A model generated the notes under the pieces. It saw only the letters and a list, made by a program, of their open reading frames with translations, was not told the origin of the DNA and made no database searches. Position numbers and translations under genes: made by a program. Positions 9,151 through 22,775 of a stretch of DNA of 64,000 nucleotides are shown in pieces. This DNA is from Azolla caroliniana (taxonomy: Eukaryota; Polypodiophyta). Each line of letters starts with the position of its first letter. The first letter of the stretch is position 1. The stretch is from the NCBI GenBank assembly GCA_043228905.1, contig JBHGNT010000005.1:14880001-14944000 (forward strand), read 5' to 3'.

Positions 9151-10575
9151 AGATTGAACCAGCACCATTGGAGGAGGAGGCGGTTCAAGTAGCAAAGCGT
9201 AGGTTATTGGGAAGAGGCCCAACACGAGCAAGACACCTTGGAGAGAGGAGGCACTCCAAGGGCAGATCACCAAGGAAGATGCAAGGCATCAAGGGCCCCC
9301 AAGGAAAAGCAAGGTGAGGGAAAGAGTCCTTCATCAAGCGGAAAAGGTTTGTTTCAATTCTGGAGGACCACACTTGGCTTGGGAGCACCCCAAGTGAGAA
9401 GGGGGTTCCTCTCAAGTAGTGGGAGGCCTTTTGGCTCACTTTTTTAAAAGGTTGTCTTTATAGTGATTGTGCTCTGCAGAACACATTACGGTTTTGGATT
9501 TATGTCTAGAAAATATATTTTAAGTTGCCTTCCTTATTCAGCTTTTTCGTTTGAGGTGGTGGTCAGAGAGGCAGCCTGGTGCTGCAGACAGCAGTTTAAG
9601 TCCATCATGCAGAGTCGTATCTGCCCTGCCGATACATTCCCAACAACGTTTTACATAGCACAAACTGAAAATGGGAGGCTGCCAAAACTATTTGAACGAC
9701 AACATGCACACAGACAATTTGTTCCAGTACAAACTATTTACTCACAAACAGAAACAGAGCATGAAACCATTCACACAGAAATAGCCAGCCGTTTTGCTAA
9801 TAACTATTTCTATGAGATCATACAAATACAGATAAGAAATTTGCCACTGTGGATTCAACGGTAAGAGAGTGATGCAATTTCCTAAACACAAACACAGTGA
9901 TAACTGTATGTTGTAACCTTTGGAGCGCCTTTAAGATCTCAAAAGGCCTCCAACAAGATTTCTTTATTTGTTTCCAACATTACCTCTAGAAGTTCTCAAA
10001 GTAGGAAAACTAAGCTGTTAAATTAAATTTAAGAAACCACCACAATAAATTGCATAAACATTATTTGACGCTTGAGCAGTTGAACGAAGGGAAAAGTGTA
10101 ATAAAACAAATGGCATGCCTCAATACAACCATTTTCTGATAAATTCCACCGCCAATTAAGAACCCCAACAAATGTCCGCAAAGAAGCATACATAGAGTAT
10201 CTTGGTATAAGTTCCCATTAGAAGAATAAATAACACAGGCCCTCTGAATTAAGCACAAATGTAAGAAGTGTACATCTCTGGCCAACTCGTGGAGCGAATT
10301 TCATGAAGATAATAATCCCCCTAATGTGTACATCTACAAACGTTATACGGCTTATTGAGCATATTGGACACCTGAGGAGCCAACTCAGTGGCTTGGGGGA
10401 AGGGAGAGAGAGAGGGGGAGAGCAAGAGACTCTATTCCCATGACATCAATCAACAGAAAAACACAGAGCAAGGGCCAGGTCCAAAACCCTCTCGTAAGTC
10501 ATTCGTGCATAAAAAGCTCTTTCGTGGTTTAGGAATGAATTTTACAACCAAATATTAATGAGACAAATAACTGAG
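9151..10575. other. Intergenic; includes the kinesin 3' flank
   Basis: No convincing coding region was found. A 133-aa plus-strand ORF at 9463-9864 has no recognisable motif. The part nearest 10575 should hold the 3' UTR of the kinesin gene. Confidence 0.5.
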
Positions 10576-13500
10576 TCAACTAGTGCTCAATCTTGGAACA
10601 TCAGGAGGATTTCGTGAGGAGGTTTGGCGCCTCGGAACCCCAATCTCACAAGCATTCACCTTTGAGGCAAACCTCAGAGAGCATAACGATTCGTGTAGAG
10701 ACTTTGAGTCAGGGGCAATATTCACAAACATGAGGGTCTTTGAGTCCCCTCCCAAGCAAGGCTGAAGAAAGAATAAATCCCAAAAAATGGTCAGGATAAA
10801 CCAGAAACACATCATTGCAAGATGCCATTAACAAGATGGTACAAGTCAACATTATTCTAGACACTAACCTGAAGGAGGTATGTTAGCTTTGAATTTCTAT
10901 ATGGCACATGCTGTTCCTTGTTTGCAATCGCCAATATTACATCACCTAAGCTAGATAAGCTCTTGTTAATAGCCTGTCCAAATTTCAAAAAGTCCCACAT
11001 AATTAGGCACCTTTAGAGAGACGCTACAATGCAAACACTAGTACTGAACCTGAGTCTCTTTCAACCGCTCTCCTGTAGCACCACTTCGAGACAGCCTCTC
11101 ACTTCCAGCAAGATCCACTAAATTCAGCACTCCATGAACTTGTTGTTCTGTGCTCTGTAGGGAGTTTGCAATTATGATTATGTTCCCTAACCATACCTAT
11201 ATGTATAGGGAGGAGAGGTCTAAGACATAACATACCTCATTGACTCCTGAGATTCGTAAAGTGAAAACACAATGACTCCTAGATGACTGTTCGTTCATTG
11301 CAGTCTTTCCAATAGTCCTAGAATGACGCAACACATCATCAAACTAGTATATCAATCATGAAGCAATATCTCATCATACAAGTAGTATATAAGTCATGAT
11401 GATGCTTTCTCAACAAGCATGGGAAACCTCAAATGCATGGAGAAACTTATCGTCTAACCTGCTTTGAGCTGCCTGACGTAAGAGAGTTGAAACTTCCTTC
11501 CAGTTTGAGACCTCTACAAGAGTCAAATCGGCAATGTATGTATTGCCTAGAGGATCATGCTTAATGTTTTGAAGCTTCGCCACATCTGTCTTTTGTGCAT
11601 CAGGTTTAGATACGACTAGAAGGTCCCTAATGGTTTCATTATAGATTTCGAGCATGGAAGCCTGCCACAAGCCAATCGTTGATATCAGAAATATAGGGCA
11701 TTGAACAACAACAGAGACTCGGGTCAAATAAAGAGAGAAGCATGCTCTATAAATACGTAACGGCCACTCAACCTGCATTTTGAACTTCCAGCCTTGACCT
11801 TCAAGGATTTGACTTGACTTGAAAATCTGCTCCAAGGATCTTGGTATGAGACCCTTATGTTCTGGTTGTTCTGGTTGTCCTAGCATAGTATATGTTTTAC
11901 CTGAACCGGTTTGTCCATATGCAAAGATGCAAACCTACACGTTTCATTTGTTAGAGTCACAACATAAACCTTACATATGCACCTGAAAACTTTTACAGTG
12001 ACCATGAAGAAACCTAGGTACCTTATAGCCATCCAACGCACTTTGCACAAGCTGAGAGATCTCCTCAAACACATTTCCTTGTGTGACCTCAGGTCCAAAA
12101 ACTTTGTCAAATGAAAATGCATACTTTTGTCCTGCATTTCAACTTCATTAGCATAGAACCAGATGCTTTGTAGAAAGAGTTGATCAATGGATCATTTACC
12201 GTCTGTTTGTACAAGCTCAATACCCCGACCAACTAACTCCCCAAATTGTGGATATTCTACAACTGATTGAGCTTGTTCACTATCTTCATCCTCCACAAGT
12301 AGAGGTCTAACCCGACAAAATACTCTAACATTTCCTTTCAGTTCCTACAAGTACATATCAAATAGAACCATTCACAATATTAGATAAAATTAGTAAAGTA
12401 AACGAAATGTCCATAAAAATTCTTTAGTTCGTCTATACAAGATAAATGCAACACTGCATCCTAATGCTTCTTCAATACTTGTCCAAAGCTCAAGGCTGTT
12501 TCTTAAAAGTCAGATCAAGAAAAAGTTTGTTCACTTAAGAGACCATGTTAAGGCATTCAAAAGCAAGAAATTTCTGGACTTACTTGAAAGCTTTTATGCA
12601 GCACTATGAAGTCCTAAAGCCCACAAAATTCATGGGACTCTTAATAACAAACACCATACTATGTACATTTCCATGCTAAAAGGAGCTGAAGCCAGAATTC
12701 AGTCAGCTGGTACATATATGTAATGTTGGTACCAGCTTTGAACTTACACACAGTACATAACATGCAATACAAACATGAAGAAAAAGGTGACCACCATAAT
12801 CTTACCTGGATTATATTATGGAGTTTACGTCGCATAATCTCTCCTTCATTGAGGCGCTGTTCTGCTTCAGAAAGCCTCAACTGCAGCTCAGCTATTTTAC
12901 CAGCTTGATCAGCATCAGACTTCTTGTGCAAGTCAATGGAGAGTTCAAGAGCCTGCAACATTTTCAGAATACCAAGATAAATTAGTTCATTACAATATTG
13001 AGCAAGCAAATAAAGCTCTAGCAATAAACAAATCGTATAACCTGAGATTTCATTTTTGCAGCATCAAGCTGCTGAAGAAGACTTTTAATTTGTTCTTTCT
13101 GATGGCTATGGCTTTCCTGAAATAGACATTATTTTAGGTTCAAAATTTTTAAAAGGAGTTAAAATTTGAATAAGGAACAGATATATATCGTGCATACCTC
13201 TAAAGCAATAGCTTTACTAGTCACCGATTCAAGTTCAGATGCAGATTTCCCAGTAAAATCTCTGAATCTATTATTCTCTTCTATCAAACAATTTATTCGA
13301 ACTTGGTATTTATGTTTTTCATCATTTGACTGCTCAAGCTCAATTCGAATCCGCTCCAGTTCTTTGCTTATCACAATCTTTTGCCTACTTTCCTCTTCAA
13401 GTGCAAGCTGCATACAAAAGATACAATTCATTGTGCAAACATAGCATTGACTCTCTCTTTTAAACTTGAAACTTCTAATGCACTGCTTTCTGCTTTTATT

Positions 13501-15849
13501 CTTTGACATATAAAATATGCATACTTATTAGTATGTTGCCAATCATAGGCATCCTCCTTTAAACATTGATTATAATTTTAAAAACCAAAAACATTAATTA
13601 AGTATGCTATGGATTTACTTACAAGCAACTGTAATGCAGCCAATCACACAAGCCATCGAGAAGCAACTATGGTGCATCACATAATAACCATATGGATATT
13701 TTTCATCATTCACTTCTGGTTAGCTTTCCAAACACAAGCAATTAAATGCATCCATCCAATCGTGCACATACCATGTGATCATTCAAACTTTGTTATCATT
13801 CTTTACTTCAGTATACAGATGAAGACATGTCAAACCTTTGTTGTATCAAGCTGTGTTTGCAGAGCAGCATTGCTGCCACGAATCGAACCCAGAGTCTCCA
13901 GAATTGTCAGCTTTTCCCGCTGAGTTTTAGCACTTTCTTGTGCTGCTGACGATGCATCATTTTGAAGTTTGCTATTATAGTCCTGCAAACTTGTGTTGTA
14001 TTCTGATAATCTCTTGTTAATGTCTTGCAAGCTTTTGACCTATGACATGAACCAAGGACTATGTGACTAAACAATCAGCAGATACTAACCAATATACAGA
14101 GCTTCTAAACACATTAGAAAGACCTGAAATTTTTCATAATCAAACAATTAAGAAGAGATCAATCACCTTGTCTTCAACAGTTTTTAGATCTATCTTCAAC
14201 TTTTCCAACTCTCCAGCAAGCTTCTTGCACTCCTTGTTAGATGCCTCAAGTGACTCAATATCTTTCTCGTGTGCCAATAAACATTCCTGTATTTATAATG
14301 AGAATCATAAGATCCAAATTAATTGCATCGGGAGGTTTGAACATGGAAGAAAAATAAAGAGTTTTTTACCTGCTTTTCCTCCTCAGCTTTAACCAGCTTC
14401 TCCTCAAGGGCCTTGCATGTTTCCTGCACTTCTGATAGATCCTTTGATAGTTGCTCATGAGTTTCCTTCATTGACAACGCTACAAAGCAAAACACAGCAA
14501 AAATTCACAGGACATATGTTTAGAAAATGATAAAGAGCCATTTAAGTTTCTTAAGAATCGATAAACCTACCAAAAGATTCATGGTTCATTTTTTCTTCAT
14601 TCAGATGATCTCGAAGTTCTTGAATTTGGCGAAGATAAGCTGCTTCAACTTGTATGAAGTGACGAACACAAGCTCGGAGCTGCTTTATATGCTCTGTCAT
14701 TTGTTCGTTTTTTCCCTGGAAAAGAAAATAGCTACACGTTCATGTTAATGAATCACAGCATAGGAAAAAGCTTACAATCTACGACTATTAAATTCACTGA
14801 AAATTTTAAAACCTTGCACTGTTAATACTATCCAAATCACTGCAGAGGAAAAACCTTACAATGTTAAAACTTATCAAAATCACTGCAGAGGATCACAATG
14901 CTAAATCTTATCACAATCACGGAAAATAGAAACTTTACAATACATCCTAAGCATCACAGCAAAGCAAAAACAATACAAAAGGAAAATCCTATCAAAATCA
15001 CTGCAAACATTCTTCTAATACAGTGTACTATAAGAATTTAACATTGTGACTTTCAATGTTAAATCCTCTAATAAACATAATTTTTGCTTAATCACAAGCC
15101 TTCACATTAAACAGAAGAAAAAAAGTACGCACTAACCCAGGCAAATCTATGTTTTTCAAAGAATCACATACCTTCAAATCAAATTTAGTTTTTCCAAGAA
15201 TCTTGGTGCTGAGAAGAGCTTCGACTTGCTCACTGGACATCTTTCCTTCTTCCCAGTCTTTAATTAAATTGGCTTGATTTTCTTCTTGCTGAGATATGCA
15301 AGAATCCGCTTGTCCGTTCGATGGGCACAAGACCTCATTAGATTGTGAAGGATTATTCTCACCTTCCACTCCATTGACTATAACTTTTCTCTTCTTCTCA
15401 GTCGCAGCAGAGGAAGGCACGACGGTTTGATTTTCCTTCTAGAACCAAAATCAAAGAAAGAAAGAAAGAAATAACATCATCAGAGTCTTCCAATTCCGAT
15501 CAGCTAAACATGAGATAAAATGGCATAGAAGACGCAGATATCTTCGACGTTGAGAGAAGAACAGAGAAACGTAGTTCATTCCGAAAAAGAAACGTAGAAA
15601 GGTCCCCATTTCCAATGTTTTCATTTCGGAAGCATTCCGCGTGGAAACGGTTCCGTTCCCATCTAGAGGAAAAAGCATTTGTTCTCATCTCTGTTCAGAG
15701 ATTCTTAGGGTCTTCTTTACTCTGAAAGAAAAGAAAGAAAAGAAAAGACAGAGAGAGGGAGGGAGAGAGAAGGTCTGTTCAGACCTTACCTGGCGTGTTA
15801 CTCGACGAGTATCTTTCTCGACGCGTTGAAGAGTGGACGATCTCTTCAT
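10576..15849 (-). CDS. KIN14: Kinesin-14 with C-terminal motor (ATK1/ATK5-like)
   Basis: A minus-end-directed microtubule motor of the plant ATK class, expected at the spindle and phragmoplast. Seventeen exons (minus order): 15790-15849, 15172-15438, 14571-14715, 14370-14479, 14167-14286, 13836-14039, 13198-13407, 13042-13116, 12806-12952, 12200-12344, 12022-12131, 11773-11934, 11459-11661, 11236-11317, 11050-11154, 10869-10973, 10576-10761. All introns are GT-AG and phases match, giving 2436 nt and 811 aa (Arabidopsis ATK1 is about 790). A basic KKRKV nuclear-signal-like patch is at 35-39. A long coiled-coil stalk spans about 110-445. The kinesin-14 neck with the GN pair (450-451) runs straight into the motor: P-loop GQTGSGKT 538-545, switch I NEQSSRSH 661-668, switch II DLAGSE 694-699. 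ATG at 15849 is chosen because it gives 20 codons in phase with exon 2. The gene looks intact. Confidence 0.97.
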
Positions 15850-16250
15850 GGCGGAAACAGAAGCAGAGAAAAAAGCTCTGCAGAATTACGAGGGCTCAGA
15901 GAGAGAGAGTTTGCGATGGAAAGCTTTGTTTGAGGCTTCTGAGGGAGGGGAAGGCAATGGGAATAGGGAAAAGGGCGGGAAAATACATATAATTCTTATT
16001 TATTATTACTACTACTACAGTCTACTACATATGTATGTATGTATGTATGTATGAACGTATGAGTTCAAACTTCAAACCACCCAAAAAAACAACTAATCAA
16101 CTCCAATATGTACGTATTATATGTTATGTATGTATCTACGTTGTCACGAAGTTTCGCATGTACATACATATGTATGTGTTACTGAGGCAGGCGGGACCAC
16201 CGAGGTTTAGGGGTGGCTGGAGAACACGAGCGTACGTATGTAAGTAGTAT
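15850..16250 (-). promoter_or_regulatory. Kinesin 5' UTR and promoter region
   Basis: This is the sequence directly upstream of the kinesin ATG. Pyrimidine-rich on the coding strand near the gene, it carries a TATG/TACG tetranucleotide microsatellite around 16027-16165. No clear TATA box could be placed; plus-strand ORFs here are by-products. Confidence 0.4.
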
Positions 16251-18588
16251 GTGAGAAAATCCAATTCGAACTTCTCACCTCCTCCTCCTCTAAGTCTCGA
16301 CAAGACTCGATTCATTCTTTCGATATCCCATCAATGACGACTAAATCAATCAACCCGACGTCGAAAGCCATACAAGTCTTCTCCCTAGTAATTGGCTCGC
16401 CAACTTGAGGTTGTCTTTAGCACATTGTGAGATTTTGAGACACTTTAATTGTGTTCACGTGCAACAATTGTAGAGAATTATTGGGGCAAAAGTAAGACAG
16501 CCTTACACCATGAGATTTGAACTTGTGACGTTGCATCCTTTTCTTTTGTTGGAGACGTGTTAGCTTTCTCTTCTCCTTCAAAACATGGCAATTAAGGAAT
16601 CTAGTTATATTCATATGCAATCAAGTTGTGGAAAAATAGTGCTTGCTTACATCTTGTATGCAAAGAGTGAACTTATTGTGGATGGTCATAGTCTTCCTAC
16701 TAACGTATTGAGGCATTTGTAAGGTACTCGAAGAAGAGACACTTGACTTAGGAATATTTACTTAATTTGGATAGAATTGAGTTATTCAAAAGTAACGATA
16801 CTCATGTCTTATAACTAGAAGTTGGACTAATCCCCATCGATGATAGTCTTACATCAAGATTGAAATGTATATGGTCTTTAATCTCGACACACAATTAGTG
16901 TAGTTGATGTTTGTAATTCAAATCAAGATGGCAATTATTCTTCACATGAAATGATGTTAATAATGTAGACCATTCACATAAACATGAAGAATAGCCTTCA
17001 TATTTCTTTCCCTCACGTTCCTACACTAAATCAACCTCCTACTGCTAGTTATATCAACTTTGGTTCTTAGTCACGACACAAGCTAATTTGCGATTTCTTG
17101 GTTATATTTGGCATTCGAAGTTGGTCCATCGTGGATATCGTTTTGATACTTTCCTCTCACCGTTCTTGTGTCTTTGTCATCGATCCCCTTAAATTAGATT
17201 TACTTGCACTACCATCACATGAATGGGTCCATCAAAACATGGTGAATTTTACTTTTTATTCTTCTTTCTTATTGGTTACTATTATTATGTAGATTTTCAT
17301 CTTTCACTCACATTTGTATCACACACTCCTATTAATGCCCTAACCAATGTTATAAACAATTTATGACAAAGTAATTAATTATGCAAATGACTCAGGTATT
17401 GAAAGATTAATAGACAACATCAATTACTAGTGACAAACTATCTATTCCAACAAATGCAAGGTGACGATTAAACACAAAACATCAAAGATAAAGATTGTAC
17501 ACACATTGACCCAAAAATACCTAAGTCTCATGCGTTCATGTCATTTTCATTTTATATATCACAAGATCCATAGAATGCAAGAATTCAGCTAAATTAGGAA
17601 TTTATTGTGCAGTTTCCAACAAATTCAACACAGTTATAACTTATAACTTATAACATACATCAATATCATGATTGCTTTCTCGATCTGGACAAAAAGGAAT
17701 ATTGGAAACTGTATCCATTTGTTTTCTTTTAATGATTAAATAACTATCTTCTATAATTTCGAGGTTTAAAGCACATTGAAAAAATCATTGCTATCTTGAT
17801 ATTCAAAAGATGGACACTATAAAAGATAACAAGCACTCATATAGACAAAAAGAAAAGAATTAGTTTAACAACATTCAATTCCGTACAAATACGAACACAT
17901 CAAGGCTTCATTTTCATAAAATTCTAATACAACACAAAATGATTCAGCTTCCTAGCACTAGTCAACTTCCCCCTACTTGTTTTATAAGCCTTGGTAATAT
18001 GATTATTTGAGTAAGTCATACTTGAATGGCTACTTATTAGATTTTAACATTTATATGGATCTCTTCTACCTGTGTCTAATGAACAATGCATTACATTACT
18101 GAAGTAGAATGTAAACATCATTCAAAAGTTTTTCTACATCTTAGAAATAGTTACATACAGATTCTGAAGATTACCTAATTTGCATTGTCAGAGAGTCATG
18201 GAAAAAAAAAGCAATACAAGTCATTCAAGAATCTGAACACCACCATAAACCCACACGAATGCTCAATTTCTTCCACAAAACCTTTTAGTGTTCAAAAGAG
18301 AGGAGCAAATGAGAGCATAAGATGCAAACACGGTTCTACGAATATGATACTCACTCAAGATTGGCTGGGTGTTCAAAAAAAGAGAAGCAAATTAGAGCAT
18401 ATGGTACAATTAAGTGTTATACGAATATGATATTGACTCAAGACTAGCTCCAATAGAATGTCAAAGTTTTTCGACTACTAAAAGTTTAAACTGTACTAGG
18501 AAGATAAAATGATGCAAAATTTCCATTACATAGGTGCACAAAACGATATAATGCAAGTTTATTTACTTGCATGTTGAGTAGTATTTTG
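16251..18588. other. Intergenic, AT-rich, no supported gene
   Basis: About 2.3 kb between the kinesin promoter and the FolD stop. A weak stretch near 17080-17240 on the plus strand faintly resembles the end of a Copia integrase, but without a continuous frame or a catalytic motif, so it is not called. Confidence 0.5.
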
Positions 18589-21500
18589 TTATTTTTTAAC
18601 TCCGAAGGCCCTTTTTGCAGAGTCCAAAGTATTAGACAAAAGCATGGCAATTGTCATGGGTCCAACACCCCCAGGAACAGGTGTAATAGCAGAGGCCTTC
18701 AAAGAGGCCTCTTCAAAACAAACGTCACCAACAAGCCTATAACCTTTCTTTGAAGAAGGATCCTGTATTAAACAACCAAATCAAATAAAAATATACTCAG
18801 CAATTAACCAAAATACCCTATGAGCATTTATCAGAATACCTGAAACTTACCACACCACTCTGAAGTTAAAACTTTTACACTATTAAAGGCGTATATTGAT
18901 TAGTTTTGAAAACTTCAGGATATTTTGGTGTTTTGCCCAAATATATTTGTCCATACAATGTGAAACCAACCTCGATTGCATTTGTACCGACATCAATTAT
19001 AACTGCCCCAGGCTTGATCCAATCTCCACGGACCAAGTGTGCCACACCGACGGCCGCAATGATGATATCTGCTCTCTTTGTGAACTCAGCTGGATTCGGT
19101 GTTTTTGAATGTACAACTGTTACAGTTGCTTGATGCCTCTGCCATTTTGAGCACATCCACATTAACATTAATACCATTGGATATTTACATAAACTAGGGG
19201 AAAACAGTTGAACCACATTCGTATCAAATCATCCACCCAACTAATCACCGACAAGCTCTGGAGCCTCAATGAATTAATAAGGCCTCAAATGTCCCATATA
19301 ACTATGGAGTGAAGCGACAAACCCTCTAATGATTGTGGAGAACACTAGATGAAACTTCTAAAAACTAAGAAGAGAGTCTACATAGCTCAATCTTTATATC
19401 ATAGTTAAATAATAATAAAAACTAGGTATATGTTCAAAAGTTCAAACAGGTATAGAATATTTCAATGGGGTATAGTATAGCGCTTGGTGTCATGGACTTT
19501 TAATTCATGGGAGGTAGTATGTGCAAGCTATGGTCGACAGGAGTTCATCCCTTAGACCTATTGAAGGTCTAAGGTCTAAGGTACTCCATTAATGTAACCT
19601 TCTGGGCACCAGAAGCAATTAGCGGAAGCATGAAGAGAAGGGAGACTGATAGGATATCCAGACCTTTACATAGCAATTAACCCTAGGTCCATGTCCAGAC
19701 TCCAAACCTGACGAACCATGCAGATGTTCACACCTAAGCTTGTATTCCTCACAAGTTCCAGCAATACAATAAGGCCCCAAAAAATAGTTGAAGACAAAGT
19801 TTAACTTGATAAAATGTGCCTTCATGATGGACATATCAAAAACCTGAAAGCAACACAGATGCATTCTCCATCAACTGCAATGGTTTCCCATAAATTTCTC
19901 ATTATTGAATATAGATGATTTATTAAATTGAACAATACTCTTCCACATGCCATGAGAAAATCTCTTGCACACTTCTTGGGACTGTTAAACATTTTGAGAA
20001 TACAAAATGCATGTGCATTTTGTCAATTTCTTACTAGGACAAAATTCCAGCAATTTAGTGTGCGCGACCACATTTCATGCATTGTTGAGCCAATCCTAGA
20101 CTCCAATTATGAGTACAGCAATTACTTTCAAATAGCAATGAAGATAGTTGGTTATAATAATTCAGCACAATCTCAGAAGTTGGTGGCAACACGAGATCTG
20201 GACAAAGCGGATAAAGCCACAAGGGAAGAGCAGAAAGAAGATGAAAATAAAACCAGAAAGGAAACTTAGACAAATTTAATATTATAATAGAGGCATTAAA
20301 AACTCGAGTTCCAGTACCACGAAGGATTCAGTTGATGACAAAGTAAGATAATTAAGCAAAAAAATTTGAAAGGAGACGACAAAGAACAGCAGAATTTGTG
20401 GGAATGCAGCAGAATGACACAACAGGAGAGAAAGCTCTCAACTATGGATGGCTTATAAGAACCTGAGAGCCGGAAACGAATAGCGAATGACAGGAAAGCA
20501 AGTTGGCAGATCCAAATGCAGATGTACAATTGATGAGGTTCTATTTATAGAGCCAACCTCACATATTTACACAACTCCTTAAAAAGATTTTCCTCGAGTT
20601 TTCTAAGAATATGATGGGGAAGGATTTATAGGTCATGACCTGTCATCAGAGCATCAATGAAGCTGCTAACAAGCCTTGACTTAATTACAAACATATACAT
20701 ATGTATTTCCACATACCTGAAGAAGCATTGCGGCTGGAGTTCCTACTATATTACTTCGACCAATAACAACTGCATGCTTGCCTTTTATCTCCACACCTGA
20801 CCTGAGCAAGAGTTCTATACACCCTTTCGGAGTACAAGCCACAAATAGAGGATTTCTTCCTTGCATGGCCAACTTCCCAATGTTCAAAGGATGAAACCCA
20901 TCCACATCTTTCTCCACACTAATGGCTCCCAATATCCTCTCTTCATTCATATGCTGCACTCCAAACAAATTTATATTACAAAAACAGATTAACTTTCATT
21001 TGGAGACAACCCAAGCTTATTATTTTGATTCTGATGTTCAACACTGACGGCGCATCCATTCATTCAACCCAAGTTTATTCTCTTTTCATTCATTCTCCAA
21101 ACAAATCAAAACAAACTAGAATCTGAAAACAATTCAATTCCGTTCTTTCGCATTCAGTTAAAATGTGTTCATCCAAACACACTTCAAACAAGTCATCGTA
21201 AAACAAATGAAAGCTTCTTCATCTTGAAACAACCTCTTGAAACAACCTTATTCGATTCTTTTCATTCAGAAACAAGGTACCTACCTTGGGAAGTGAAAGG
21301 TGCATTTCCAACAACTAGCTATAAAATACACAGAACTTTCATCAAGAAACTATCTAATTGTGCACTTTGTCATTCAGACTAAAGATCCCATCTTAGCAAG
21401 TAGAATATGCACTCCAGAAAACTTATCATAAAACAAACAAACTTCCTTCCTTAATAAAAAAACAACTAAATTCTATTCACTTTCATTCAGATACAACGTG

Positions 21501-22775
21501 CTCTCCTAAAGAAGTTAAACTGCACATCAAACAACGGATATCACAAAACTATCAAATTTCCTATAGAAACAACCTTATTCTACTCCTTTTTCGTTCAACT
21601 TGAAGATGAGGTGTCCATCTTAGGAAACGGAAAATGAGATACACAAAAAACTCATCATAAAACACATAATCTTTCAGATGGAAACAACCAATTCTGTTTT
21701 TTCACTCACATAGAATGTGCCCAACTTAGGAACTGAAAGGCACATTCCCATTAAACTATCCATAACAGAAAAACAAATTTTCAGCTGCAAATGTCCCAAT
21801 TTTAAACTAGTTCATAGAGCTAAAAGGCTAGGAGCCCAACTTAGGACGTGGAACCAAACAACAATTCATAAGACATATTAGAGCCTGAGAAAACACTAAA
21901 ATACCGCAAGATTTACTGGTACTACCAACATAGTGGCGAAGAACAAGGGGTATTGCAGTAACATTTTTAGAACAATAGGTCTTTAGATAAATAAGTTTGG
22001 GGCATTTTTGGTTATCTTGAAGAAATGAGTTCTGTTCCTCATTCATACGGATAAAACAGCAAAAGTTTCGATACCTTCGGAAGCGGAAGCTGAACAAGAA
22101 TACCATGGACCAAGGGGTCTTCATTAAATGCTCGAACATGCCACAAAACTTCATCTTCAGATGAATCCTCGGGTAGATTCACGCCGAATGAGGTTATACC
22201 CACTTCATCACAAGCCTTCTTCTTGCTCCGCACATAAACTTCGGAGTCTTTACGAGCACCCACAAGAACCACTGCCAAGCCGGGCACCTTTCCAGTTTCA
22301 CACTTGAGCTTCGAAATGTCTGCCATTATCTCTTTTCTAATGTTCTGCGCGATGGCCTTCCCATCAATGATAGCAGCTTTTTGCATAGGCTTGGATCCTA
22401 AAAACGGGGAAAATAACTGCATGGTGAGGGAGGAGACCCGAAATAACCCCTAAACTTGAGAAAAAACAATACAGGAAGAAGTGAAATGTGCGTATGGGTG
22501 CCGCTGTCTGCATGCATGCATGTATGTATATACGGTCGCAGGTATTTATGTACGAATGGATGTAACGGAATACCTCCTTCTTTGAGGACGGAGTGGATAG
22601 GTTGAGAGAAGCATGTACGGCCATGGCGAGCTGGTAATTGTATGTTCCACTTCCTTTTTACCGAGGAGACGACGAGAGAGAAGAAGGTTTGTCTGTTGGA
22701 GCGCTGTGTGAGGAGGGGCTGGGGACGATCTGCAGTGAGAGGGGTTAGGGCCCTAAACACGACTGCTTCGCTCAT
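18589..22775 (-). CDS. FOLD: Bifunctional methylenetetrahydrofolate dehydrogenase/cyclohydrolase, plastid type
   Basis: Interconverts 5,10-methylene-, 5,10-methenyl- and 10-formyl-tetrahydrofolate using NADP+. Five exons (minus): 22574-22775, 22075-22397, 20717-20953, 18971-19138, 18589-18762. All junctions are GT-AG with matching phases; 1104 nt, 367 aa. The catalytic Tyr-x3-Lys is Y122/K126 (YVRSKKKAC). VQLPLP is at 169-174, DGFHPLN at 194-199, the NADP-binding [11 protein letters not shown] at 238-248 and [10 protein letters not shown] at 338-347. The start at 22775 is preferred over the ATG at 22624, because only its frame joins exon 2 in phase. It adds about 67 Ser/Arg/Thr-rich residues resembling a chloroplast transit peptide. 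Introns 2 and 3 exceed 1 kb. The gene looks intact. Confidence 0.96.

Noticed and set aside
9463-9864. 133-aa plus-strand ORF
   Set aside because: No motif, no splice or promoter context, and composition like non-coding DNA.
17080-17240. Copia integrase-like remnant
   Set aside because: Resemblance is weak and broken over several frames; no catalytic or zinc motif.
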